64,000 nucleotides of DNA from Agarivorans sp. Alg241-V36 (GTDB lineage Bacteria > Pseudomonadota > Gammaproteobacteria > Enterobacterales > Celerinatantimonadaceae): the NCBI RefSeq assembly GCF_900537085.1, contig NZ_UNRE01000005.1, positions 168,542 to 232,541 of the forward strand. Reading direction: 5' to 3'. A model generated the notes under the pieces. The model made no database searches. It was given only the letters and a program-made list of their open reading frames with translations, and had not been told where the DNA came from. Positions 38,737 through 46,840 of the stretch are shown here, one piece after another. The position numbers and the translations under genes are program-made. The first letter of the stretch is position 1, and every line of letters begins with the position of its first letter.

Positions 38737-39717
38737 TTAGCCTTGAGTATTAATGTGATGTTTTTTGATCAAACCCCTTAGTTGATGGTAGCTGATCTGC
38801 AGGGCTTTAGCGCTGGCGGTTTGCTTGTAATGATTGTTAGCTAAGGTCTTAGTAATCAATTGCTTCTCAAAGTTAGCCACTTGTTGATTAAAGCCACCTT
38901 GTTCAAGGCTCTCTTGCTGACTGTTATGAGTTGGTTTTAGTGGCCGCCACGGAGAAGCAAAAGGATCTAGGTTAATGGCATCCACCATCCCTTGATTATC
39001 GCTGCTTTCTACTACCGCACGTTCCACTACGTTTTTGAGCTCTCGAATATTGCCCGGCCACGAATATTCATTTAGTTGAGTTAACACGGTTTTGCTAAAA
39101 CTGGGAACATGGGAGAAATTTAACTCTCTCGCCATTTTGTGAGCAAAATGCTCCGCCAAGAGTTGAATGTCTTCAACGCGGTGGCGTAAGGGCGGCAGGG
39201 TGATCACCGCAAAGGATAATCTGTCTAGCAAGTCAGCCCTAAATTCTCCTTGTTCCACTAGTTCAGGTAAGTCTTGGTTGGTGGCGCACACGAGTCTTAC
39301 GTCTACTTCAATCGACTTGTTGCTGCCTAGCCGCTCAATTTTGTTGTATTCAATGGTGCGTAATAGCTTCTCTTGCACTTCATTTGGCATGTTGGCGAGT
39401 TCATCCAAAAACAAGGTGCCTTTATCGGCTTGCTCAAATCGCCCAATTCGTTGTTGCGAGGCGCCTGTATATGCTCCTACCTGGTGGCCAAAAAGCTCCG
39501 ACTCAATCAGGTTAGGGTTTAAACTCGCACAATTTAAGCTGAGGTAATGTTTATCCCAGCGCTCCGACAAAAAATGCAAGCGCTCGGCTATCAGCTCTTT
39601 ACCGGTACCGCGTTCACCAATAACCAGTACCGGTCGGTTTAGCGGGGCCAACAGTGATACTTTGTCTAGTACTTCCAAAAAACTTGGGGCGTTACCTAAT
39701 AGGCTTGGGGAATCCAT
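38737..39717 (-). CDS. pspF: Phage shock protein operon activator PspF
   Basis: PspF is a sigma-54-dependent AAA+ activator without a receiver domain, held inactive by PspA and released by membrane stress. The 326-residue product has Walker A GERGTGKE, the sigma-54 contact loop GAYTGA (GAFTGA variant), Walker B GTLFLDELANM and a C-terminal Fis-type helix-turn-helix (about residues 290-322). It is divergent from pspABC with 172 bp between, which holds a palindrome and a sigma-54 promoter. sapA follows on the same strand. Confidence 0.96.
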   Translation of the reverse strand: MDSPSLLGNAPSFLEVLDKVSLLAPLNRPVLVIGERGTGKELIAERLHFLSERWDKHYLSLNCASLNPNLIESELFGHQVGAYTGASQQRIGRFEQADKGTLFLDELANMPNEVQEKLLRTIEYNKIERLGSNKSIEVDVRLVCATNQDLPELVEQGEFRADLLDRLSFAVITLPPLRHRVEDIQLLAEHFAHKMARELNFSHVPSFSKTVLTQLNEYSWPGNIRELKNVVERAVVESSDNQGMVDAINLDPFASPWRPLKPTHNSQQESLEQGGFNQQVANFEKQLITKTLANNHYKQTASAKALQISYHQLRGLIKKHHINTQG

Positions 39718-39728
39718 TGTGGTCTCTT

Positions 39729-39745
39729 TGACTAAAAGTTGGTCA
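39729..39745. promoter_or_regulatory. Candidate PspF upstream activating site
   Basis: TGACTAAAAGTTGGTCA is a near-perfect 17-bp palindrome (one mismatch per arm of seven) 12 bp upstream of pspF and about 75 bp upstream of the pspA -24 element. That position suits an enhancer used for pspA activation and pspF autoregulation. The match to known PspF sites is by position and symmetry, not by a verified consensus. Confidence 0.5.
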
Positions 39746-39818
39746 GTATAACTATATAGCCAGTGTGTGGTGTTGTCATTTTTATATAAAAGTTATAAAT
39801 ATCAGTGTATTGACAACT

Positions 39819-39834
39819 TGGCACACGACTTGTA
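39819..39834 (+). promoter_or_regulatory. Sigma-54 promoter of pspABC
   Basis: TGGCAC-N5-TTGTA places GG (39820-39821) and GT (39832-39833) at the -24/-12 spacing. E. coli pspA has the same GT variant at -12. It is 56 bp before the pspA ATG. Confidence 0.85.
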
Positions 39835-39889
39835 ATCAATTATCTCGAAAACATAGATTGATCCCTTTCGACCTTATTAGGAGTGCACC

Positions 39890-40558
39890 ATGGGAATGTT
39901 TAGCCGTTTAACAGATATTATTAATTCCAACATCAGCACTATGTTAGATAAAGCCGAAGATCCACAAAAGATGCTACGTCTTATCATTCAAGAAATGGAA
40001 GACACCTTGGTGGAAGTTCGCGCTAGCACTGCAAAAGTACTGGCCGATAAAAAGCAGCTGATCCGTAAAATTGAACACTTAGAAGAGCAGGCCAGTGATT
40101 GGCAAGCTAAAGCTGAGCTTGCCTTAAGTCGCGAGCGGGAAGATCTAGCGCGCTTAGCCTTAGTAGAAAAAAAGCACATTCAAGAATCAATTAAGCAACA
40201 GCAAAAAGAGCTAGGCTTAGTGGATGATAGCTTGTTGCAGTTGCAGCAAGAGATTGAGCAGCTAGAGCTCAAATTAAGCGAATCAAGAAATCGCCAAGCC
40301 GGTTTATTGGCGCGTCAGACAACAGCTAAAAACCGTCATGCTGTAAGACAACAATTAGACAATGAACGCGCTCTAAAAACCCGTGAAAAATTTGAACAGT
40401 TTCAAGCTAAAATCGATCAACTAGAGGCACGCGCTGAAGTGTTTGGTAAAGAAAGCGATAACAACCCAGACCTCAACAAGCAGTTTGCCGAGCTAAGTGC
40501 CGACGCTGAAATTGCCGAAGAGTTAGACAAACTTAAAGCCAAGTTAGAACAAAAATAG
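39890..40558 (+). CDS. pspA: Phage shock protein A
   Basis: PspA is an ESCRT-III-like membrane-repair protein and inhibitor of PspF. The 222-residue product is almost entirely helical coiled coil, with the amphipathic N-terminus MGMFSRLTDIINSNISTMLDKAEDPQKM and no hydrophobic transmembrane segment. Its length equals that of E. coli PspA. It leads pspBC, and a sigma-54 promoter lies upstream. Confidence 0.97.
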   Translation: MGMFSRLTDIINSNISTMLDKAEDPQKMLRLIIQEMEDTLVEVRASTAKVLADKKQLIRKIEHLEEQASDWQAKAELALSREREDLARLALVEKKHIQESIKQQQKELGLVDDSLLQLQQEIEQLELKLSESRNRQAGLLARQTTAKNRHAVRQQLDNERALKTREKFEQFQAKIDQLEARAEVFGKESDNNPDLNKQFAELSADAEIAEELDKLKAKLEQK

Positions 40559-40566
40559 GAGAATGT

Positions 40567-40791
40567 ATGTTGACCGTATTGGTGACGCCGTTAATTTTGT
40601 TTATGGCCATAGTGGCCCCGCTTTGGCTTATTTTACATTATAAAAGTAAGCGCCAAGTGGAACATGGGATTAGTGAACAAGAGCGCGAGCAGCTAAACGC
40701 TTTGGCTACTCGCGCAAAAGATATGTCGACCCGAATTCAGGCACTAGAGAGCATTTTAGATGAAAGCGTGCCGCATTGGAGGGAGCGCTAA
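40567..40791 (+). CDS. pspB: Phage shock protein B
   Basis: The 74-residue product has one N-terminal membrane segment (about residues 3-23, LVTPLILFMAIVAPLWLIL) and a cytoplasmic helix ending in DESVPHWRER. PspB works with PspC to sense stress and bind PspA. It lies eight bases after pspA and overlaps pspC by one base (TAATG). Confidence 0.95.
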   Translation: MLTVLVTPLILFMAIVAPLWLILHYKSKRQVEHGISEQEREQLNALATRAKDMSTRIQALESILDESVPHWRER

Positions 40792-41165
40792 TGTTTGATA
40801 AACCACTGTATCGCGATCCACAAAAAGGCAAAATTGCTGGGGTATGCGCCGGCTTAGCTCACAGCCTTGGCGCTGAAACCTGGTTAATTCGCATCATTGC
40901 TGTGACCTTAGCAATTACCAACCTAGGTCTATTTTTTATCATTTATGGAGCGGCTTGGTTATTTATGGACAAGCGGCCTAGCAACTTAAAGGGAGACGAC
41001 GGGGTAACCATTAAGTCAAAAGTATGGCAACGCGGCGAAACACCTAGCCAAGCGGTGGGCGAGTTGGAACATCAATTTGATGATTTTGAACAGCGTTTGC
41101 GCAAAGTAGAAAAAGTGGTGACAGCCCGTGATTTTGAGCTTCACAGCCAGTTCAAAAACCTTTAA
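40791..41165 (+). CDS. pspC: Phage shock protein C
   Basis: The 124-residue PspC-domain protein begins MFDKPLYRDPQKGKIAGVCAGLA and has a reentrant and a transmembrane hydrophobic segment (about residues 30-65), then a cytoplasmic coiled tail (GELEHQFDDFEQRLRKVEK). The ATG at 40791 is chosen over a TTG at 40776, because GGAGGGAG (40778-40785) is its binding site and gives the usual one-base overlap. pspD is not present downstream. Confidence 0.94.
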   Translation: MFDKPLYRDPQKGKIAGVCAGLAHSLGAETWLIRIIAVTLAITNLGLFFIIYGAAWLFMDKRPSNLKGDDGVTIKSKVWQRGETPSQAVGELEHQFDDFEQRLRKVEKVVTARDFELHSQFKNL

Positions 41166-41196
41166 TTCAGCGCAATTTGCAAATACCTAGTTCAAA

Positions 41197-41232
41197 TTAA
41201 CTCAAGTGAATCTTAAATGACGCTTGGGTTAA
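41197..41232 (+). terminator. Possible terminator after pspC
   Basis: TTAACTCAAG and CTTGGGTTAA can pair with one G-U wobble across a 16-base loop, and a run of six T follows about nine bases on. The long loop and delayed T run make it uncertain. The rest of the 259-bp gap before tyrR holds no other recognised element. Confidence 0.35.
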
Positions 41233-41424
41233 GCTTACTTTTTTGGTTAGACTAAAGAAGTATATACATAATTGGGCAGTCTAAACCACTGGCTTGATAG
41301 GGAAATAGGAGTGCTTTTTGCGTTTAGTATGGATTGTTGGAGAAGGCGGTATGTGGTGTTGCTGTGAGTTTTTGCAGGCCCTTCAGCTGCTGTCTACATC
41401 ACTAAAAGAGCAAGCGGCAACAAC

Positions 41425-42897
41425 ATGCGCATAGAGTTAAACTGCCAACAAAACACCGAAGTTTTTAGCGCGGTTCTCGGCGTTTTAGTCAAACATGGTT
41501 TAGCGCTACAGGCCATGCAGAGTGTCGACACTGGGCACTTGTTTCTTCATCTTACCGAATTAGAGCTTCCTCTTACACAGCAACTGCTTAGCGAGTTTCG
41601 ATGCCTAAATGGTGTGTCTGATGCGCGTATCGTCTCAGCATTGCCCTCAGAAGTTGAGCACAAAGAAGTTCAAATTTTGCTGGATAACGTGCCTTATCCG
41701 GTGGTGCTTATTGATAAATCAGGCGAGATTCGCCAGTTTAATCAGGCCTTTGAACAATCCTGTGGTGACACACCGCACCCGCTAACCAACAGCGATATAA
41801 GTAAGTTTTTACGTGGCTTTAGTGTGCAGCGTTGGTTTGGCAGTGGCTCGGGTAAACGTGAGCTCGCAGAAATTCAACTTAGCGGCCGAGTATATATGGC
41901 CGACATTATTCCTCTTTCAGAAACCGCCCTGTTTTCGCACTTACCTGGCGCAATTATGCTGTTTAAATCAGCGCATTGGTTAGAGTCTAGTTTCGATTTA
42001 TCACAGATTGAGCTTGGCATTAGCGAAGGCCGTTTAGTGGCCACTAGCGATGAAACCAGCAACGTGCTAAATAGCTTAAAACGTTTGGTTGAACACCCTA
42101 TGCCTAGCTTGTTGTTTGGTGAAGCAGGTGTGGGTAAGCGCTTTTTAGCCCGCTTATTAAACGAACTATCCATGGGCAGCGATGAGCGCTTTCATGTGGT
42201 GAGTTGCCATAGTCAAGAATATAGCTTGTCTGAACAACTGGCTGAAATTGCCGCCGAGCAACCTAATACGGTATTACTAAGTAACATTGAAAAGCTCAAA
42301 AGCAGTGAAGTAGAAGATGCTGTTAGCTCGTTAAGTGCCCCTCAACTAGGCATTAAACACCTGTTGTTTTCTAGCCGATATACGCCTGAGCAGTTGGCAG
42401 CCTTGTGGGGCGGAGACTGCTACTATTCTTTGATTAAAAATAGCATCAATGTTCCGCCGCTTCGTCAACGTAAAGAAGACATTGTGCCTTTGGCGCAGTC
42501 TTGGTTAGATTTCCAATACGCCAAGCATCAAGAAGTGCCGCCGCCTATGGGCAGAGAAGTAAAACGCTACTTAAGCTCATTAAGTTGGCCTGGCAATATT
42601 CCTCAGCTTTACCAAGTACTGCAGGACTCGTTAGATATTGGCAGTATGAAAAAGTGGCAAGTGAGCGACATTAAGTATCACCATGAAAAAGTGGTGGATA
42701 ACGTTAGTATCGAGAGCTTATTGCAGCAAGACTACCACTCGGCGATGGGAGAGTTTGAACACTTATTGCTCAGCTACCACTATCCTCAACACCCTAGCTC
42801 ACGCTTATTAGCGAAGAAGTTAGGTTTGTCTCACACGGCAATTGCCAATAAATTACGTGAGCACAACATTCGCAACAAAACCGACTTAGATAACTAA
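41425..42897 (+). CDS. tyrR: TyrR family regulator with degenerate ATPase core
   Basis: TyrR represses or activates aromatic amino acid genes. The 490-residue product follows the TyrR layout: ACT-like domain from MRIELNCQQ to about residue 75, PSEVEHKEVQ, PAS domain (about 80-190), AAA+ domain and a C-terminal helix-turn-helix (SSRLLAKKLGLSHTAIANKLREHNI-like, about 455-480). The ATPase is damaged: Walker A ends GKR (232-239) where Ser/Thr is usual, and the Walker B stretch NTVLLSNIEKLKS lacks the Asp-Glu pair. The GAFTGA loop is also missing, as in all TyrR. ATP hydrolysis is unlikely, so ligand-driven oligomerisation may differ. It may be a diverged paralogue. Its place next to psp genes is as in relatives. 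Confidence 0.85.
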   Translation: MRIELNCQQNTEVFSAVLGVLVKHGLALQAMQSVDTGHLFLHLTELELPLTQQLLSEFRCLNGVSDARIVSALPSEVEHKEVQILLDNVPYPVVLIDKSGEIRQFNQAFEQSCGDTPHPLTNSDISKFLRGFSVQRWFGSGSGKRELAEIQLSGRVYMADIIPLSETALFSHLPGAIMLFKSAHWLESSFDLSQIELGISEGRLVATSDETSNVLNSLKRLVEHPMPSLLFGEAGVGKRFLARLLNELSMGSDERFHVVSCHSQEYSLSEQLAEIAAEQPNTVLLSNIEKLKSSEVEDAVSSLSAPQLGIKHLLFSSRYTPEQLAALWGGDCYYSLIKNSINVPPLRQRKEDIVPLAQSWLDFQYAKHQEVPPPMGREVKRYLSSLSWPGNIPQLYQVLQDSLDIGSMKKWQVSDIKYHHEKVVDNVSIESLLQQDYHSAMGEFEHLLLSYHYPQHPSSRLLAKKLGLSHTAIANKLREHNIRNKTDLDN

Positions 42898-42911
42898 GCA
42901 AGTAACTTGCT
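42897..42911. repeat. Short perfect inverted repeat after tyrR
   Basis: AGCAAGT, A, ACTTGCT overlaps the tyrR stop. It is too short for a strong terminator and has no T run. The rest of the 263-bp gap up to leuB has only a plain leader, with ACGGAGACG as the ribosome site. Confidence 0.3.
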
Positions 42912-43160
42912 AGGGTCACCAATGTTTAGATTTTCGGTGGCCAGCTAAGCCTATCTCCGTTTTCTTCGCTATCTCAAATATGGCGCCACTGTTGCTACTT
43001 TGTTTAGAGTCTTCACTAAACCTTTTCAAAAATTAAAGCTTTTAGTAAAAACAGCGTTGAAATAGCCCTTCAAAGCGCGATCGGTGGTTTACCCGTGCGC
43101 TGGTTTTGCTATGATGCGGCAAGCAAAAAAATAAACTAATGCAACGGAGACGCAAACACA

Positions 43161-44267
43161 ATGAAGACCTATAAGATCGCCTTATTGGCCGGCGACGGCA
43201 TCGGCCCAGAAGTAATGAAGCAAGCGGTCAAAGTACTTAAAGCGGTTGAAGCGCGTAACCCTGAAGTAGCATTTGAGTTAAACGAAGCACTATTTGGTGC
43301 AGTTGCCTACTTCGAAACGGGTAAATCTTTCCCCGCTGAAACCATCGCTATTTGTGATGAAGCAGACGCAATCTTGAAAGGCACCATTGGCCTTAACCAC
43401 GAAGATTCTAAAAAGATCCCAGTAGACGAGCAACCAGAGCGTGGCGCGCTACTTCCTTTACGTCGTCGTTATAATACCTACGCTAACTTCCGCCCAGTAT
43501 ACTTACCTCAAGAACTCGCTCACTTCTCGCCACTTAAGCCAGAAGTCATTGGTGACGGCATTGACCTGATGATTATCCGCGAGCTAGTGGGTGGTTTGTA
43601 CTTTGGCGAGAAAGAAGTTGGCAAAGACGACAATGGCAAGCGTTACGTTCGTGAAGTACTTGAGTACGATGAAGATCAAATTCGCGACATTCTAAAAGTG
43701 GGTTTTGAAACGGCCCAACGCCGTAAGAAAGTCATGCATAACATCCACAAAAGTAACGTACTAAAATCAAGCGTACTGTGGAACGAAATTCTTGAAGAAG
43801 TGGCAGTAGACTACCCAGACGTAGAAGTTAAGCACATCTTGGTTGATGCAGCGGCTACTTACTTATGTTTGAATCCAGGCCAGTTTGACGTGATGGTGAT
43901 GGAAAACATGTTTGGTGACATTTTAAGTGACCAAGGCGGTGGTATTCTAGGTTCATTAGGCCTAATGCCTTCTGCATGTGTTGGTCCAGAGAAATCTTAC
44001 TACGAGCCTTCTCACGGTAGCGCACCTGATATTGCAGGCCAAAACATCGCTAACCCATACTCAATGATTGGTTCAGTAGCATTAATGCTTGAAATGAGCT
44101 TTGGTATGGAGCAAGAAGCGAAGAACCTATGGCACGCTATGAAGTCAGTATTTGCCAACGGTTACGGCACACCTGACCTTGCTAAAGGCGAAGACGCTAA
44201 ACTGATTGATACCGACGCCTTTGGCGACATGGTAGTTGATGAGTTGAATAAAGCACCGCGTGCTTAA
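43161..44267 (+). CDS. leuB: 3-isopropylmalate dehydrogenase (LeuB-type)
   Basis: The 368-residue beta-decarboxylating dehydrogenase oxidises 3-isopropylmalate in leucine synthesis, or a related hydroxy acid. It shows MKTYKIALLAGDGIGPEVM, GALLPLRRRYNTYANFRPV, and the metal/NAD site ENMFGDILSDQGGGILGSLGLMPSA and YEPSHGSAPDIAGQNIANPYS (in order). leuA, leuC and leuD are not nearby, which is unusual for leuB. A second leuB in an operon elsewhere, or an isocitrate/tartrate-like substrate, cannot be excluded. A terminator follows. Confidence 0.85.
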   Translation: MKTYKIALLAGDGIGPEVMKQAVKVLKAVEARNPEVAFELNEALFGAVAYFETGKSFPAETIAICDEADAILKGTIGLNHEDSKKIPVDEQPERGALLPLRRRYNTYANFRPVYLPQELAHFSPLKPEVIGDGIDLMIIRELVGGLYFGEKEVGKDDNGKRYVREVLEYDEDQIRDILKVGFETAQRRKKVMHNIHKSNVLKSSVLWNEILEEVAVDYPDVEVKHILVDAAATYLCLNPGQFDVMVMENMFGDILSDQGGGILGSLGLMPSACVGPEKSYYEPSHGSAPDIAGQNIANPYSMIGSVALMLEMSFGMEQEAKNLWHAMKSVFANGYGTPDLAKGEDAKLIDTDAFGDMVVDELNKAPRA

Positions 44268-44283
44268 TTCGTAGAATGATAAT

Positions 44284-44307
44284 AACCAGCCTGCGGGCTG
44301 GTTTTTT
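44284..44307 (+). terminator. Intrinsic terminator after leuB
   Basis: AACCAGCC, loop TGCG, GGCTGGTT with a run of T immediately after is a compact and strong factor-independent terminator. Confidence 0.9.
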
Positions 44308-44381
44308 GTTATAGCGCTCCAATCAGTCAGTATGAAGGCATTACAAGGTGCTTTGTACAAACCAAGCTGGATTTAACTACC

Positions 44382-45560
44382 ATGAAAAAATCAACCAAAA
44401 TAGTCAGTGCTGGTCGCGATAAAAAGTGGACCCAAGGCTTAGTTAACCCTCCTGTTTCTCGCGGCTCTACTGTTGTATTCAACAGTGTTAAAGAGATGAA
44501 GCAAGCTACCGCCAAGCGTCACGATAAAACTTTGTTTTACGGGCGCAGAGGCACTCAAACCCACTTTGCTTTTCAAGAAGCCATGGTAGAGATTGAAGGC
44601 GGGGCAGGATGTGCATTGTACCCTTGTGGTACAGCTGCAATTAGTGGCGCGTTGTTGTCTTTCTTGAAGCAAGGTGACCATCTGCTAATGGTAGATACTG
44701 CCTACGAGCCCACCCGCGATTTATGCGACAAATTGCTAACCCGCTATGGCATCGAAACCACTTATTATGACCCAATGATTGGCGCTGGTATTAGCGAGTT
44801 AATCCAGACTAATACCAAAGTTATTTTTTTAGAGTCTCCCGGTTCACTTACCATGGAAGTTCAAGACTCTCCAGCGATAGTGGCTGCTGCGCGCGCTGCC
44901 GAGCAAGATATCGTGGTGATGTTAGACAATACCTGGGCATCTCCAATTAACTTTAGCCCATTTGATTTCGACATCGATATTTCTATTCAGGCTGCCACTA
45001 AGTACATCGTTGGGCATTCTGATGTGATGTTAGGCACCGCGGTTGCTAATCAACGCTGTTGGGATCAATTGCGTGAAAACTCTTACCTATTGGGTCAGTG
45101 CACTTCACCTGACGACATTTATTTAGCCATGCGCGGCATGCGTACTCTCGGTGTTCGGTTAGCTCAGCATGAGAAAAATGCTTTAGAAGTGGCTAATTGG
45201 TTAGCCCAGCGTGATGATGTTGACCACGTTCGTCATCCGGCGTTAGCCAGTTGCCCTGGGAATGAATTTTTTAAGCGAGATTTTCAAGGTTCCTGCGGCC
45301 TGTTCTCTTTTGTGATGAAAGGTGGCAACCAAGCGGCCTTGACAGCACTGCTAGATGGAATGGAGCATTTTAAGATGGGCTATTCTTGGGGCGGTTACGA
45401 AAGCTTAATTATGGGTGTTAACGGTGTAAACAAGTTACGTACTGCCACCCAGTGGAAAGCAGAAGGTACCTTGATTCGAGTGCATATCGGCCTTGAGGAT
45501 ACCAGTGATTTAATCGCCGATTTAGAGGCTGGCCTAGCGAGATTTAACGCTGCCTTGTAG
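44382..45560 (+). CDS. metC: Cystathionine beta-lyase (MetC-type, PLP)
   Basis: MetC cleaves cystathionine to homocysteine, pyruvate and ammonia. The 392-residue product is a Cys/Met-metabolism PLP enzyme. The Schiff-base lysine is K207 in QAATKYIVGHSD, with YPCGTAAISG (phosphate-binding) and DNTWASP (Asp182 contacting PLP nitrogen). Its family pattern matches MetC of E. coli rather than MetB (no strongly conserved MetB residues identified by eye). ATG at 44382 is preceded only by a poor ribosome site, TGGATTTAAC. No methionine operator was found. A terminator follows. Confidence 0.9.
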   Translation: MKKSTKIVSAGRDKKWTQGLVNPPVSRGSTVVFNSVKEMKQATAKRHDKTLFYGRRGTQTHFAFQEAMVEIEGGAGCALYPCGTAAISGALLSFLKQGDHLLMVDTAYEPTRDLCDKLLTRYGIETTYYDPMIGAGISELIQTNTKVIFLESPGSLTMEVQDSPAIVAAARAAEQDIVVMLDNTWASPINFSPFDFDIDISIQAATKYIVGHSDVMLGTAVANQRCWDQLRENSYLLGQCTSPDDIYLAMRGMRTLGVRLAQHEKNALEVANWLAQRDDVDHVRHPALASCPGNEFFKRDFQGSCGLFSFVMKGGNQAALTALLDGMEHFKMGYSWGGYESLIMGVNGVNKLRTATQWKAEGTLIRVHIGLEDTSDLIADLEAGLARFNAAL

Positions 45561-45584
45561 TGCTTAATCCCGTGGCTGTTTGTT

Positions 45585-45609
45585 AAGTCGCCTATATGGC
45601 GACTTTTTT
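45585..45609 (+). terminator. Intrinsic terminator after metC
   Basis: AAGTCGCC, loop TATAT, GGCGACTT followed by TTTT. Confidence 0.9.
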
Positions 45610-45708
45610 GTGGCTAATTATCACAATTTGATAACATTTGCCTAATCGGCTTGTTGCGTGAAATTTGCTTTGTTAGCGTTAATGCATAATTAAAGCAAAG
45701 GAATGCCC

Positions 45709-46785
45709 ATGTTATCTCAAGCAACTTTAAAATGGTTTACCACACTGGCAATGGCGAGTTTACTTGCAGCCTGCGGAGGTGGAGGCGGTGAAAGTGAAAA
45801 TCCATCAACGCCTTTATCAGGCGAGCAACTGTTTAGCCAAGCCGATTCAGCAGGTAATCAGTTTTCTTGTAGTACCTGTCATGCCACCAGTGAGAATGGC
45901 CAAGGCTTAGATGAACAAGGCCTACATAGACCAGCCCATTCCTTACTCAATGCGACCCATCGAAACGCTTTTTATAATGGCAGCTTTAGCGAGGTGATAG
46001 ACGCGGTAAACAATTGCCGAGTAGATTGGATGGATGCGAGCCCCTATGCCAGTGATAGTGCACAGTGGCTGTCTCTTGAAGAGTACTTAGTTAGTTTGAG
46101 CGATAACGGAGATGCGCCAGAAATCACCTTTAACCAAGTCGCAGCTATTAGCTATTTTAGCGCTGCCGACCCAAATGAGGGTCATGATTTATTTAATCAA
46201 ACTTGTGCCACTTGTCATGGGCAAAATGCTGCGGGGAGTAATTTAGCAAGAACTCTGGTAGCCAGCGGCTTAAGTGCTCAACAGGTGGCCAGCAAAGTGC
46301 GCAGTTCTGGACCTACCAGTAGTAGTTATTTTAGCAATCTTTCTGGAGGCAATATGCCATTTTGGAGCGAACAGCGACTAAGCGACGCTGAGCTAGCCGA
46401 TATTGCCACTTACCTTGAGAGTATTAATACTGCGCAAAGCTATACCTGTAATGCTAGCGACCATCCAAAGGTTGGCCAAGTAGCAATGTTAAGCACGTTG
46501 TCGCACGGTGTGAGTGGGCGGGTGGAAATTTTAGATAACTGCACCATTGAAGTCAGTGAGTTTAACTACGATGGTGGCGGGCCTGATGTACTGTTTTATG
46601 GCGCACCAAGCAGCAACTATAACCAAGGTGGATTTGCCATTGGCGACACAATTAATGGCCCAATCTACAACAATGATACTTTGCAGCTAAGCCTTGATAA
46701 TGCTGAACAACTCGATCAATTAGCAGGCATTAGCGTCTGGTGTCGAGACTTTAGCGTTAGCTTTGGCGATGGTTTATTTAATTAG
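45709..46785 (+). CDS. Diheme cytochrome c lipoprotein with C-terminal DM13 domain
   Basis: The 358-residue product begins with a lipoprotein signal ending LLAAC (Cys22), then a Gly-rich linker. Two haem-binding motifs, CSTCH (54-58) and CATCH near residue 163, show two c-type domains; MPFWSEQ is a likely Met ligand of the second haem. The C-terminal 100 residues (from about HGVSGRVEILDNCTIEVSEF to ISVWCRDFSVSFGDG) match the DM13 domain, thought to have a redox role through its conserved Cys. ATG at 45709 is chosen because AAAGGA lies just before an earlier in-frame ATG (45703) and is better spaced for this one. Probable site: outer-membrane or periplasmic face. Electron partners are unknown. 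Confidence 0.88.
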   Translation: MLSQATLKWFTTLAMASLLAACGGGGGESENPSTPLSGEQLFSQADSAGNQFSCSTCHATSENGQGLDEQGLHRPAHSLLNATHRNAFYNGSFSEVIDAVNNCRVDWMDASPYASDSAQWLSLEEYLVSLSDNGDAPEITFNQVAAISYFSAADPNEGHDLFNQTCATCHGQNAAGSNLARTLVASGLSAQQVASKVRSSGPTSSSYFSNLSGGNMPFWSEQRLSDAELADIATYLESINTAQSYTCNASDHPKVGQVAMLSTLSHGVSGRVEILDNCTIEVSEFNYDGGGPDVLFYGAPSSNYNQGGFAIGDTINGPIYNNDTLQLSLDNAEQLDQLAGISVWCRDFSVSFGDGLFN

Positions 46786-46793
46786 TGGCTACG

Positions 46794-46818
46794 CAAAGGC
46801 GAGCAACGCTCGCCTTTG
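46794..46818 (+). terminator. Terminator between cytochrome and GGDEF-EAL genes
   Basis: CAAAGGCGAGC, loop AAC, GCTCGCCTTTG is a perfect 11-bp stem between convergent genes. The T run is short. Confidence 0.75.
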
Positions 46819-46840
46819 TTAATTGTTGGTTTTAGCTTTG

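Noticed and set aside
44327-44381. SAM riboswitch or MetJ box before metC
   Set aside because: The short leader has neither repeated MetJ-type octamers nor a folded aptamer pattern.
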